A stretch of 8,379 bases of DNA from contig JBOHHF010000321.1 of assembly GCA_050700495.1 (NCBI GenBank), forward strand, positions 1 to 8,379, written 5' to 3'. Below the pieces are notes generated by a model that saw only the letters and a list, made by a program, of their open reading frames with translations, made no database searches and had not been told where the DNA came from. The stretch is from GCA-003244245 sp050700495 (lineage in GTDB: Bacteria; Actinomycetota; Actinomycetes; Mycobacteriales; Pseudonocardiaceae). Made by a program: the position numbers and the translations under genes. Below, one piece after another: positions 1 through 5,827 of this stretch (position 1 is the first letter of the stretch; each line of letters opens with the position of its first letter).

Positions 1-597
1 CCGCAGCCCCCACCCGTAGATCACCTTGAACAAGGTGGCGTCTCGGTAGGCGGCCAGCGCGCCCTTGCGCTGGGACTTCACCGCCCGTTCCACCTGGTCA
101 TCGGCGTAGTCCAAGAACCGCTGCAGCTCCTCGCGGGTAAACGGCCGAGCCTCGGGATTGCCCTCATAGTCATGGAGATGGGCGATCGTGTTCCACTCGT
201 GAGCGATCGCCACCGGATGATTCCCCGGGCCGAACGCCTGCTCACACGCCACCGCCCAGCCATAACGGCCGTCGATGAGGAACTCGCTGAACAACCGCAG
301 ACTGCACTGGTAACTGCGGATCGTCGACGGCGCCAGATGCTGCTCGGCCGTCAACGCCAGCGACCACTGATCCATGTGCCCCGCAGACCACGCCCACGGG
401 TACTCGTTGGTGAACTCCAGGAACCGGCGAACCAACCTCTCCCGTGGACCGATCGTGTCGTCCTTCAACCCCCGGGCCGTCTGCTGGGCCCGCCAGCCAC
501 GCAGCATCGCCCCGACCATCGCGTCCTCCGGCCGCAGCTGCACCACCCCAGAGACCAGTTCCACGCCCGCAGCACCCGCCAGATCAGACTCTCGCAA
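1..597 (-). CDS. Tyrosine-type site-specific integrase, N-terminal part, cut by the left edge
   Basis: About 199 codons are visible before the window edge. The product would be a phage or ICE-type tyrosine recombinase that catalyses integration and excision of an element. Residues near 32-120 form a SAM-like core-binding domain, with the segments GWRAQQTARGLKDDTI, RRFLEFTNEYPWAW and STIRSYQCSLRLFSEFL. Next come FTREELQRFLDYADD and YRDATLFKVIYGWGLR, which open the catalytic domain. The final arginine, codon at 1-3, matches the box I catalytic Arg of this family (GLR). The remaining catalytic His, Arg and Tyr residues lie outside the window. I chose TTG at 597 because GGAGG lies 5 bases upstream; GTG codons at 564, 546 and 543 are alternatives without a clear Shine-Dalgarno. 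It diverges from a broken resolvase, which suggests a zone of mobile DNA. The family call is confident, but whether the gene is intact is unknown. Confidence 0.88.
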   Translation of the reverse strand, partial: MRESDLAGAAGVELVSGVVQLRPEDAMVGAMLRGWRAQQTARGLKDDTIGPRERLVRRFLEFTNEYPWAWSAGHMDQWSLALTAEQHLAPSTIRSYQCSLRLFSEFLIDGRYGWAVACEQAFGPGNHPVAIAHEWNTIAHLHDYEGNPEARPFTREELQRFLDYADDQVERAVKSQRKGALAAYRDATLFKVIYGWGLR

Positions 598-683
598 ACC
601 ACCCTCCAACCCCCTCGGATAGTGAGCGGATCATGCACCAGACGGGATCGTTGACCAAATCAGCAGGTCAGCGCCCTGCCTCC

Positions 684-1154
684 AGAATCGACGGACTAGC
701 TTCGGGAGCGCGCCCGCATCAGGCGACCAGGCGTTTCTCGCCCACCTGATGCAATTCCCGAGGGTTAGGGGATACCGTGGTCGTGTGGCGCTTGGATCGG
801 CTGGGCCGTTCGATGGCGCACGTCCTTCGCACCGTGGCGCAGCTTCAGGAACGCGGCATACGGCTGACGTCGATCAGTGACGGGATCGACTCTGCGACCA
901 GCACCGGACGCATGATGATCGGCATCCTCGCATCCCTGGCAGAGTACGAGCGGGAGCTGATCAACGAACGCGCGGCAGCGGCGCGGGAAGCGGCACGAGC
1001 ACGGGGCAAGCACACAGGACGACCGAAAGCTCTAACGGCAGATCAGGTAGCCCTGGCCCAACGGATGCGCGACAGCAAGGAGTCGATACCCACGATCATG
1101 CAAACGTTGGGCGTCTCCCGCGCCACCGTGTACCGCGCGCTGTCTCTCGCCTAG
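684..1154 (+). pseudogene. Serine recombinase (resolvase/invertase), N-terminally degraded
   Basis: The open part runs from 750 to 1154 in one frame. It contains GDTVVVWRLDRLGRSM, then MMIGILASLAEYERELINER (the end of the resolvase catalytic domain and the dimer helix). It ends in a resolvase-type helix-turn-helix, GRPKALTADQ...SRATVYRALSLA. The first roughly 60 residues of the family, with the Y-x-R-V-S-T motif and catalytic serine, are missing. A TGA at 747-749 interrupts the frame. Upstream, RIDGLASGARP (684-716) is in the same frame, and FLAHLMQF (734-757) is in another, both resembling the expected family sequence. This looks like a frameshifted remnant. GTG at 777, with AGGGG 5 bases upstream, could still yield a 125-residue DNA-binding protein, but it could not cut DNA by the serine mechanism. 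Confidence 0.8.
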
Positions 1155-1211
1155 GCGGCGCACCGATTCGAGCGCGGACCCTCCCCTCTACACACACTCA
1201 CCAACACCGTT

Positions 1212-1226
1212 ACCTGCCAGGCAGGT
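1212..1226. repeat. Palindrome ACCTGCC-A-GGCAGGT
   Basis: A perfect 7-1-7 inverted repeat lies 57 bases after the resolvase stop. It is followed by the G-rich run GAGGGGGAGGGGG (1227-1239) and not by T residues. It fits a protein-binding site better than an intrinsic terminator. No binding protein is evident from the sequence. Confidence 0.6.
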
Positions 1227-1297
1227 GAGGGGGAGGGGGCTGTAGAAGATCTTGATATAAGATATAACAGCAGCTCAGGGTGTGTGCGAGCCCGCCC

Positions 1298-1311
1298 GCG
1301 CGGAGCCGCGC
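1298..1311. repeat. Inverted repeat GCGCGG-AG-CCGCGC
   Basis: A perfect 6-2-6 inverted repeat in the gene-free stretch. It could form a small hairpin or bind a dimeric protein. It has no T-tract and no adjacent gene end, so a terminator role is unlikely. Confidence 0.45.
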
Positions 1312-1454
1312 AGGGGCAGGGGTGTGACCTGGGTGTTGTTAAGTAGTGTGTGTATATATATGTACATACCCCTCCGCAAATCTCCGGTGATAGTGGGGTT
1401 AGGGGTAGGAGTCCCGTTTCCTCTATATACACCTGGACCTATTTACCGGTGCCA

Positions 1455-1481
1455 TTCCGGCAGGGGGGTGTTCCGGCAGGG
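1455..1481 (+). repeat. Direct repeat TTCCGGCAGGG, two copies
   Basis: The 11-base unit occurs at 1455-1465 and again at 1471-1481, so the copies start 16 bases apart. Both are embedded in G-runs. The spacing is iteron-like, but two copies alone are weak evidence. Confidence 0.55.
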
Positions 1482-1571
1482 TAGGGGGTGCGCTCCGCCG
1501 CTCCCGTTGCATCCACCGGCCCGACCTGGACAAACCGTACCGCCAGCTCAGACCCCGTGGGGGTGTCATCC

Positions 1572-1591
1572 TGTGGACATTCTGTGGACAA
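1572..1591. promoter_or_regulatory. Pair of DnaA-box-like sites
   Basis: TGTGGACAA at 1583-1591 is the reverse complement of TTGTCCACA, the preferred DnaA box of Streptomyces. TGTGGACAT at 1572-1580 matches it at 8 of 9 positions. The two are in the same orientation and 11 bp apart, about one helical turn. AT-rich patches lie 150-300 bases to the left. Two boxes are too few for a chromosomal origin, but they fit a small replicon origin or a DnaA titration/regulation site. Confidence 0.45.
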
Positions 1592-1672
1592 CTAGGAGTG
1601 AGCGGGTGGCTGTCCTGCTCCACATGAGCGGATACGGCCTCACAATACGATGCGACTAATGCGAACGCCTCT

Positions 1673-1882
1673 TTAATGGGGGCTACCCGTGCGGGTCTTA
1701 TTGCGGGAGGTTTCTATTTCTCTGGACAATTCGCTCATATCGAGATCTTCGCTATGTGCGCCAGCATACCACATTCCCGCGCATGTGCATTGCTCGCCGG
1801 TGGACTGGTATCGCGAGGTGGCGGTGATCACTAGCTGGTGACCGCACCCGAAGATCAGCGTGCCGATCCGTGTCGCACTCAC
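1673..1882 (-). CDS. Small Cys-rich protein, possible zinc ribbon (69 aa)
   Basis: I do not recognise this family. The N-terminal half has hydrophobic stretches around C13-x-H15 and a second pair C32-x-C34, an arrangement able to hold one metal ion. The C-terminal half is polar and charged (EDLDMSELSREIETSR). The GTG start at 1882 overlaps the stop of the upstream gene as GTGA, and GGGAG lies a few bases upstream. This is a classic sign of translational coupling, so I prefer it to the GTG at 1906, which would overlap by 28 bases. Base composition falls toward the 3' end compared with the neighbours, which suggests acquired DNA. It probably acts with the preceding zinc-finger-like protein. Function unknown. 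Confidence 0.6.
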   Translation of the reverse strand: MSATRIGTLIFGCGHQLVITATSRYQSTGEQCTCAGMWYAGAHSEDLDMSELSREIETSRNKTRTGSPH

Positions 1883-2130
1883 CGGACGCTCCCGGCGCCG
1901 TGACACGCTGGGCAGATCTGATCGGGATCTTGCGGTAGACCAGGCAGCGTCATTCGGTCGCCCAGCACCGTGAGCGGCTCAAACCGGACCCCGCACTCGG
2001 CGCGCACTTTGCCCCGGCTCAATGTGCCCCGGTGCGTGTCGTGATCACGGAGAGACTGTAAGTACCAGTTCGCTGGGTCCGGCTGTTCGTCGCCGGTTGC
2101 CCGGCGGTCTGTCTCGGGTACGTCGATCAC
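1879..2130 (-). CDS. Small actinobacterial zinc-finger-like protein (83 aa)
   Basis: The protein has a single candidate metal site made of C46, C73 and C76, with histidines at 30 and 33. The pattern is HRGTLSRGKVRAECG, then DPDQICPAC. This resembles small actinobacterial zinc-finger-like proteins that often sit beside Xre/DUF5753 regulators; the resemblance is from memory and was not searched. The GTG start at 2130 has GGGG and GAGGGAAG shortly upstream. The gene is translationally coupled (GTGA) to the following Cys-rich gene and diverges from the Xre gene across 191 bases carrying a repeated palindrome. Control by that regulator is a reasonable inference. The biochemical role is unknown. 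Confidence 0.68.
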   Translation of the reverse strand: MIDVPETDRRATGDEQPDPANWYLQSLRDHDTHRGTLSRGKVRAECGVRFEPLTVLGDRMTLPGLPQDPDQICPACHGAGSVR

Positions 2131-2189
2131 GGATCCCCACTTCCCTCGCTGTTAGCGCCGCCCGACCCGGTCGCAGGGGCAGCAGGCCG

Positions 2190-2203
2190 GGCGGCTCGCC
2201 GCC
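2190..2203. repeat. Inverted repeat GGCGGC-TC-GCCGCC
   Basis: A perfect 6-2-6 inverted repeat lies in the leader of the leftward small-gene operon. Nearby, CGTTACG occurs twice (2203-2209 and 2224-2230), and GGGGACG (2211-2217) is matched by CGTCCCC (2229-2235). These could shape the 5' untranslated region or bind a regulator. The evidence is only structural. Confidence 0.4.
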
Positions 2204-2255
2204 GTTACGAGGGGACGGGTGTGCGTTACGTCCCCCGGCGACGTGGCTCACAGCA

Positions 2256-2291
2256 TTGCTGAGCAATTTGCACAGCAAAAGATGGTGCAAT
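2256..2291. promoter_or_regulatory. Candidate Xre operator: tandem 12-bp palindromic units TTGC-NNN-GCAA
   Basis: Three consecutive 12-base units can be read: TTGCTGAGCAAT (2256-2267), TTGCACAGCAAA (2268-2279) and AGATGGTGCAAT (2280-2291). The first two are full palindromes of TTGC-NNN-GCAA, and the third keeps only the right half. GCAA therefore recurs exactly every 12 bases. CACAGCA also occurs at 2249-2255. The array ends 30 bases before the Xre start and covers the expected promoter, which suits autoregulation and control of the divergent genes. Confidence 0.6.
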
Positions 2292-2308
2292 GGGTGTCGC
2301 TCGATCGT

Positions 2309-2313
2309 AGGAG
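2309..2313 (+). promoter_or_regulatory. Ribosome binding site AGGAG deciding the Xre start
   Basis: AGGAG lies 8 bases before GTG at 2322. The in-frame ATG at 2340 has no such sequence upstream. This favours GTG as the start of the regulator. Confidence 0.65.
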
Positions 2314-2321
2314 CCAACGCT

Positions 2322-3185
2322 GTGGCATGGTCTGTCGTCATGGCCTCCGTCCCCACGATCCGAAGGCGTCGCCTTGGCGCTGCGCTCCGGCGACTTCGCG
2401 AGGCCAGCGGCATGAGCTTGGAGGCCGTCGCTGAAGAACTGGGCTGGTCCACCAGCAAACTGAGCCGTATCGAGCTAGCGAAGATCGCGGTCACGCCTAC
2501 GGACGTGCGCGCACTGTTGGGTGCGCTAGAGGCACTGAACGACGAAGTCGAGACGCTGGTCAGTCTCGCCAGTGAGGACCGTCAACCGGGCTGGTGGCGG
2601 CAGTACGCCGAGGTTCTACCCCCGTGGTTCGAGGGGTACCTGTCCTTGGAGAGCGAAGCGGCGCGATTGCTGGCTTACGAGTCGGAGGTCGTGCCCGGCC
2701 TGTTGCAGACCGAGGACTACGCGGCAGAGATCCTCCGGCACTCTCCCTTCACGCCACTACCGGATGAGGCAGCGAGGGCAGCAGAGCTGCGCCGTGCTCG
2801 ACAGGTTCGACTCACGGGCAATGATCCGGTCCACCTGGATGTGGTGATCAACGAGGGAGCACTACGCCGTAGCGTCGGTGGAACTGAAACCATGCGCGAC
2901 CAGCTTCGGCGCCTGGTCGAGGCTGGCGAACTGTCCAACGTCGTGGTCCGGGTGCTGCCGTTTGAGGCGGGTGCACATCCCGGCGTTGACGGATCGTTCA
3001 CCGTGCTTGAGTTCTCCGACCCCGGTGACCCTCGGATCGTTTATCTCGATCGGATGACTGACAGCGACTACCTGGACGGGCTCAGGGATGTCGCGGCGTA
3101 TCGTCATGCCCACGAGCGGCTCCGCACGCTGGCGTTAACGCCAGACGAGTCCCGCGAGATGATCAGCGGGCTAATGAGGAGATGA
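2322..3185 (+). CDS. Xre-family helix-turn-helix regulator with DUF5753 domain (287 aa)
   Basis: Residues about 17-72 form the helix-turn-helix: RRLGAALRRLREASGMSLE, then AVAEELGWSTSKLSRIE, the latter covering the recognition helix. Residues about 100-280 form the DUF5753 domain, marked by YLSLESEAARLLAYESEVVPGLLQT and EDYAAEI, then ARQVRL, VVINEGALRR and GSFTVLEF. Length and layout are standard for the WhiJ-like regulators that actinobacteria carry in many copies. The stop is followed after 4 bases by a DUF397 gene, its usual partner. Such pairs influence development and antibiotic production in Streptomyces and have been proposed to be toxin-antitoxin-like. The regulator probably binds the TTGC-NNN-GCAA array just upstream. 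The specific signal it senses is unknown. Confidence 0.93.
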   Translation: MAWSVVMASVPTIRRRRLGAALRRLREASGMSLEAVAEELGWSTSKLSRIELAKIAVTPTDVRALLGALEALNDEVETLVSLASEDRQPGWWRQYAEVLPPWFEGYLSLESEAARLLAYESEVVPGLLQTEDYAAEILRHSPFTPLPDEAARAAELRRARQVRLTGNDPVHLDVVINEGALRRSVGGTETMRDQLRRLVEAGELSNVVVRVLPFEAGAHPGVDGSFTVLEFSDPGDPRIVYLDRMTDSDYLDGLRDVAAYRHAHERLRTLALTPDESREMISGLMRR

Positions 3186-3189
3186 TGAG

Positions 3190-3402
3190 ATGACCAACGG
3201 TGGTGCACTCGGGCTGGCCCGGTTGCACTGGCGCAAGTCGAGCTACAGCGGCACCTCCGGCAACTGTGTGGATGTCGCCGACCTAGCTGACGGTGGCCGT
3301 GCGGTCCGAGACTGTAAGGATCTGGCCGGACTGATACTGACGTTCACCGCTGCCGAGTGGACAGCGTTCACCGCAGGCGTCCGCTCCGGCGACTTCGACT
3401 AA
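3190..3402 (+). CDS. DUF397 protein (70 aa), partner of the Xre regulator
   Basis: The sequence has the DUF397 hallmarks: WRKSSYSGTSGNCVDVA near residues 14-30, then GRAVRDCKDLAG, and FTAAEWTAFTAGVRSGDFD at the end. The ATG start has AGGAG 8 bases upstream, lying in the last codons of the Xre gene, so the two are co-transcribed and probably co-translated. DUF397 proteins are small partners of Xre/DUF5753 regulators. Work in Streptomyces links the pairs to development, secondary metabolism and toxin-antitoxin-like behaviour. Which member is active here cannot be read from the sequence. The product is complete and of normal length. Confidence 0.93.
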   Translation: MTNGGALGLARLHWRKSSYSGTSGNCVDVADLADGGRAVRDCKDLAGLILTFTAAEWTAFTAGVRSGDFD

Positions 3403-3417
3403 CTGACAACAACAAGC

Positions 3418-3448
3418 GCCCCCGGTAGCCGATGTGGCCGCCGGGGGC
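3418..3448. terminator. GC-rich hairpin terminator after the DUF397 gene
   Basis: GCCCCCGG (3418-3425) pairs with CCGGGGGC (3441-3448). A two-base internal mismatch is followed by a further GCC/GGC pairing around a 5-base loop. It begins 16 bases after the DUF397 stop and lies between convergent genes, so it may serve both strands. There is no long T-tract, as is common in actinobacteria. Confidence 0.8.
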
Positions 3449-3502
3449 ACTGTCGTTCTGTCAGCGCTCAGCTTCTCGGCCTGGACGCCCGAACGCGGGT
3501 GA

Positions 3503-3949
3503 TCATCGCTGCTGTTGCGTCTGCCGGCGCATCGTGTCCTGACCCGGCCCACCAGCAGAGAACTTGCTGATGTCGACGTTGTGATACCACTGCCGCTTGA
3601 TGCCGGGTCCTGAGTTGTCGGCGCGCCGATCTGGTAACCCCTCGGAGTCGCTGTCGTCGTCTTCCGCGCTGGAGCTTTCCTGCGCCTGGCTGTCCTCTTG
3701 CTTCCGGTACTGCTCTTCCCAGTACTCCTGCTCTTGGGTGTGGTAATCCGACAACCGTTCGTCCTCATGCGGGTCGCCCATGTCGCCGCCACCGCCGGAC
3801 ATAGAGGGGGCCTCACCGCAGGCGTCGGCGCGAACATTGCAGCTACTCCCGCCGTCGCCACACCCAGCGAGCAGCACACCAAGTGGGATGGCGCAGACAA
3901 CCATGAACTCAAGTGGTCTCACGGGCGCTAGATCGCACTCCGTGCGCAT
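3503..3949 (-). CDS. Small acidic, Gly/Cys-rich lipoprotein of unknown function
   Basis: A hydrophobic stretch ending in the lipobox LLAGC (C30 from the 3949 start) predicts lipid attachment and display outside the membrane. The mature part is low in complexity. CGDGGSSCNVRADACG holds three more cysteines near the lipid anchor, then comes SGGGG, then a very acidic, Glu/Gln/Ser-rich tract (EQEYWEEQYRKQEDSQ, SSSAEDDDSDSE), then a short conserved-looking end, KRQWYHNVDISKFSAGG. No catalytic domain is seen. The start is uncertain: ATG 3949, GTG 3922 (giving a shorter, more typical signal peptide with one Arg) and ATG 3904 are all possible, and none has a good Shine-Dalgarno. It follows the hydrolase gene on the same strand by about 200 bases. 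Function unknown. Confidence 0.65.
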   Translation of the reverse strand: MRTECDLAPVRPLEFMVVCAIPLGVLLAGCGDGGSSCNVRADACGEAPSMSGGGGDMGDPHEDERLSDYHTQEQEYWEEQYRKQEDSQAQESSSAEDDDSDSEGLPDRRADNSGPGIKRQWYHNVDISKFSAGGPGQDTMRRQTQQQR

Positions 3950-4148
3950 CCTGTTACCCGTTGCTCAGAGGCGTAACCTCGGCAAGGAGGTCCCGGTGCC
4001 GGTGTTCCCGCACCGCCCGGCGTCGCTTGAAACTCGCCTGATAACTCAGCGCACGGCGCTACCCGATTACATGCATTTTCCCAGGTCAGCACAGCGTTTA
4101 CGCGGTCGGCACCTAACGGTGCGGACCAGCCGACCTCAGCTGGATCAG

Positions 4149-5717
4149 TTACGGCGGGCACAGCGTGCCCTGCCGGGGTATCGAGGCATCCATCAGAAAG
4201 CGAGTGACCAGGTCGACCATGCAGGAGCTACTAGGTAGTGCGCCATGCGCCTGTCCCTGCCAGATCACCAGCGTGCCCGAGGGCAGCGACTGCGCGGTGC
4301 GTCTGGCTCCTTCGGCCGGGGTCACCGGGTCCCCAGCGGTGGCTACAACGAGTACCGGGGGCAGCATCCGTTCTCCTGATCCCGTCGGTGGTGGCGAGGG
4401 CACTGGCCACGCGCTGCACAGCACCAGACGCTGAGCGAACAGCGGCCCGAACAGCGCGGAACGTTGCCGCCACTGCGCCACCAGCTGCTGGACGCGCTGG
4501 GGTGGCACCCGGGTCGGGGTGTCGTTGCAGTGGGTGGCCAGGGCGGGATCGAAGCGCGCCGGGAGCCCGCGGGTCCCGGTCAGCGTCGGCTCCACGAGCG
4601 CGGCCAGCTGTGCTCCGTCACCGTCGCGGGCCGCCGCCAGGGCGCTGGACAGCTGCTCCCAACGTTGCGGGTCACCGACCGTTTTGAGGACCGCGTGGTA
4701 GGCAGTGCCAGCAGTGATCTGCTGCCACTCGACCTGCAGCGGGGCCTGTCGCAGGGCCTGGGCCAGGGCCAGCAGCGCGGCGCGCGGATCGGATCCCAGC
4801 GGGCAGCCTCGGTCCACGCAGTCCGCGGCGAAGGCGGTGTAGCCGGCGTCCGCGGCTACCAGGGCGGCCTCGGCGGCGGTCACCCCGTCAAGCGTGGGAT
4901 CAACGGCACCGTCGAGCACCACTCGCCCGACCGAGGTGGGATACCGGCGCATGAATTCAGTGACCGCCCGGGAGGCTTCGCCGTGCGAGACCACGTTGAG
5001 CACCGGTGCGTTCAGGGTCACCCGGAGCTGCTCGAGATCGTCGGCGGTCCCCGTGGAGTTGATGGCCGTGAGTACCTCACCGAGGTCCTGCACGCACGTC
5101 TGGATGGCGGAGCGGGTCGCATCGAGCAGTAAGTCCAGCTGTCCGGGCTCGCTGACATCGGGGTCGATGCCGACGATTCGGTTCCGGGTGATCCTCGGTA
5201 TGCAGTCCAACGGTTCGCTCGGCCCGGTGCCGCGGCGAGCCAGCCCGATCAGGGTGAAGCGATCGAGCAGGGCGGGCGGCAGTTGCTGAGCCATCCGGAC
5301 CGCCCGGACCGTACCGGGCTCCTCGGACGCCTCGCCGAGCACCACAAGCGGGGCCGGGCCACTGCCGAGCCGGGTGAGATCCAGCTTGAGGGAATTCCCG
5401 AACGCCGGCCTCGCCACCGTGGCGTCGACCCGGAGCTCGCTGCATTCCACCCGACGCGGGCTGGGCATACCCAGCGCAGTGATGATCGTGCTGGTGCAGT
5501 CCTGCCAGGGCAACGAATTACGGTAGTACTCGCCGGGAGGCGGCAGCGGCGGGCTGCTGGGCGGAACCTGCGCGGGCCGTTGCGGTTGCAGGTTGTCGTC
5601 CCGTACCGCCACCGCAGGTCGGTTCGAGGGGCCTGCCGTGCACCCTGCCAGGAGTACCGCCAGCAGCACCGCCAGCGCACCCAGGCACCGCGGGATCCGG
5701 CGCGGGCGCACGGGCAC
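4149..5717 (-). CDS. Secreted alpha/beta-hydrolase lipoprotein, SlpD/TAP-like family (522 aa)
   Basis: Residues 1-26 form a lipoprotein signal (VRPRRIPRCLGA, then a hydrophobic core, then LLAGC). A proline-rich linker precedes an alpha/beta-hydrolase fold like Streptomyces tripeptidyl aminopeptidases and SlpD/SlpE. The motifs are FTLIGLARRGTGPSEPLDC (residues 154-172), the nucleophile region NVVSHGEASRAV around S244, GRVVLDGAVDP, and a C-terminal TAP-like domain. That domain carries GDPVTP (D463) and GQAHGAL (H491) as acid and base. Two active-site motifs are odd: the usual HGGPG oxyanion loop is replaced by GEASEEPG, and GxSxG reads VVSHG. Activity may be altered. GTG 5717 is chosen because AGGAG lies 5 bases upstream and it gives a typical signal peptide; GTG 5735 and ATG 5732 lack this. 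The substrate is unknown. Confidence 0.85.
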   Translation of the reverse strand: MPVRPRRIPRCLGALAVLLAVLLAGCTAGPSNRPAVAVRDDNLQPQRPAQVPPSSPPLPPPGEYYRNSLPWQDCTSTIITALGMPSPRRVECSELRVDATVARPAFGNSLKLDLTRLGSGPAPLVVLGEASEEPGTVRAVRMAQQLPPALLDRFTLIGLARRGTGPSEPLDCIPRITRNRIVGIDPDVSEPGQLDLLLDATRSAIQTCVQDLGEVLTAINSTGTADDLEQLRVTLNAPVLNVVSHGEASRAVTEFMRRYPTSVGRVVLDGAVDPTLDGVTAAEAALVAADAGYTAFAADCVDRGCPLGSDPRAALLALAQALRQAPLQVEWQQITAGTAYHAVLKTVGDPQRWEQLSSALAAARDGDGAQLAALVEPTLTGTRGLPARFDPALATHCNDTPTRVPPQRVQQLVAQWRQRSALFGPLFAQRLVLCSAWPVPSPPPTGSGERMLPPVLVVATAGDPVTPAEGARRTAQSLPSGTLVIWQGQAHGALPSSSCMVDLVTRFLMDASIPRQGTLCPP

Positions 5718-5767
5718 GGACTCTCCTCGCATCACGTCTTAGGGGTGTGGTGATGTTGGCAGCGCCG

Positions 5768-5794
5768 CGGTGAGCATGCGGTGAGCATGCACCG
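5768..5794. repeat. Tandem CGGTGAGCATG repeat with overlapping hairpin
   Basis: CGGTGAGCATG occurs twice in tandem (5768-5778 and 5779-5789). The second copy and the next five bases form CGGTG-AGCATG-CACCG, a short hairpin. It lies in the gap of about 110 bases between the end of rocD and the hydrolase start, both on the minus strand. It may be a hydrolase operator or part of a weak rocD terminator. Confidence 0.5.
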
Positions 5795-5827
5795 TGATTC
5801 GCTTTGAATGGGTGCCGGGCAGGGGAG

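Larger units (their letters stand above)
1155..1672. other. 518-base region without a credible gene; repeats and DnaA-like boxes
   Basis: No reading frame here has actinobacterial codon use or recognisable protein motifs. The stretch is unlike its neighbours. It has AT-rich patches (tandem GATATAA at 1254-1267; alternating TA and TG around 1345-1371; CTATATAC near 1423) set among G-runs that lie almost entirely on the plus strand. It also holds a 15-bp palindrome, a direct repeat of TTCCGGCAGGG, and two DnaA-box-like sites. It sits between a resolvase remnant and small accessory genes. An inactive or active replication or transfer region of an integrated element is one inference; simple decayed DNA is the alternative. 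Confidence 0.5.

Noticed and set aside
172..749. Plus-strand reading frames of 160, 82 and 101 residues antisense to the integrase
   Set aside because: They are Arg/Pro/Ser-rich shadows; the minus strand gives a clear tyrosine recombinase sequence. Only the tail of the last one (684-716) overlaps the resolvase remnant.
1160..1185. GATTCGAGC, reminiscent of a tRNA T-loop near the integrase
   Set aside because: The flanking bases do not form a T-arm stem and no acceptor, D or anticodon arms can be built.
1151..1659. Reading frames of 93, 125 and 66 residues in the gene-free region
   Set aside because: No family resemblance, unusual residue composition and poor codon use; they arise from G-rich and AT-rich patches.
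2022..2321. Upstream extension of the Xre gene to 387 residues
   Set aside because: It would run through the divergent promoter and palindrome array. AGGAG supports GTG at 2322, and the family length is about 280-290 residues.
3283..3912. 209-residue minus-strand frame overlapping DUF397 and the lipoprotein
   Set aside because: Ser/Thr/Ala/Arg-rich frame-shifted shadow that would overlap a clear DUF397 gene and the terminator.
3928..4161. 77-residue minus-strand frame between the hydrolase and lipoprotein genes
   Set aside because: It overlaps the ends of both genes, third codon positions are not GC-rich as in its neighbours, and no motif or ribosome binding site is seen.
4464..5132. 222-residue plus-strand frame inside the hydrolase gene
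   Set aside because: Antisense shadow of a GC-rich coding region; the minus strand holds the recognised protein.
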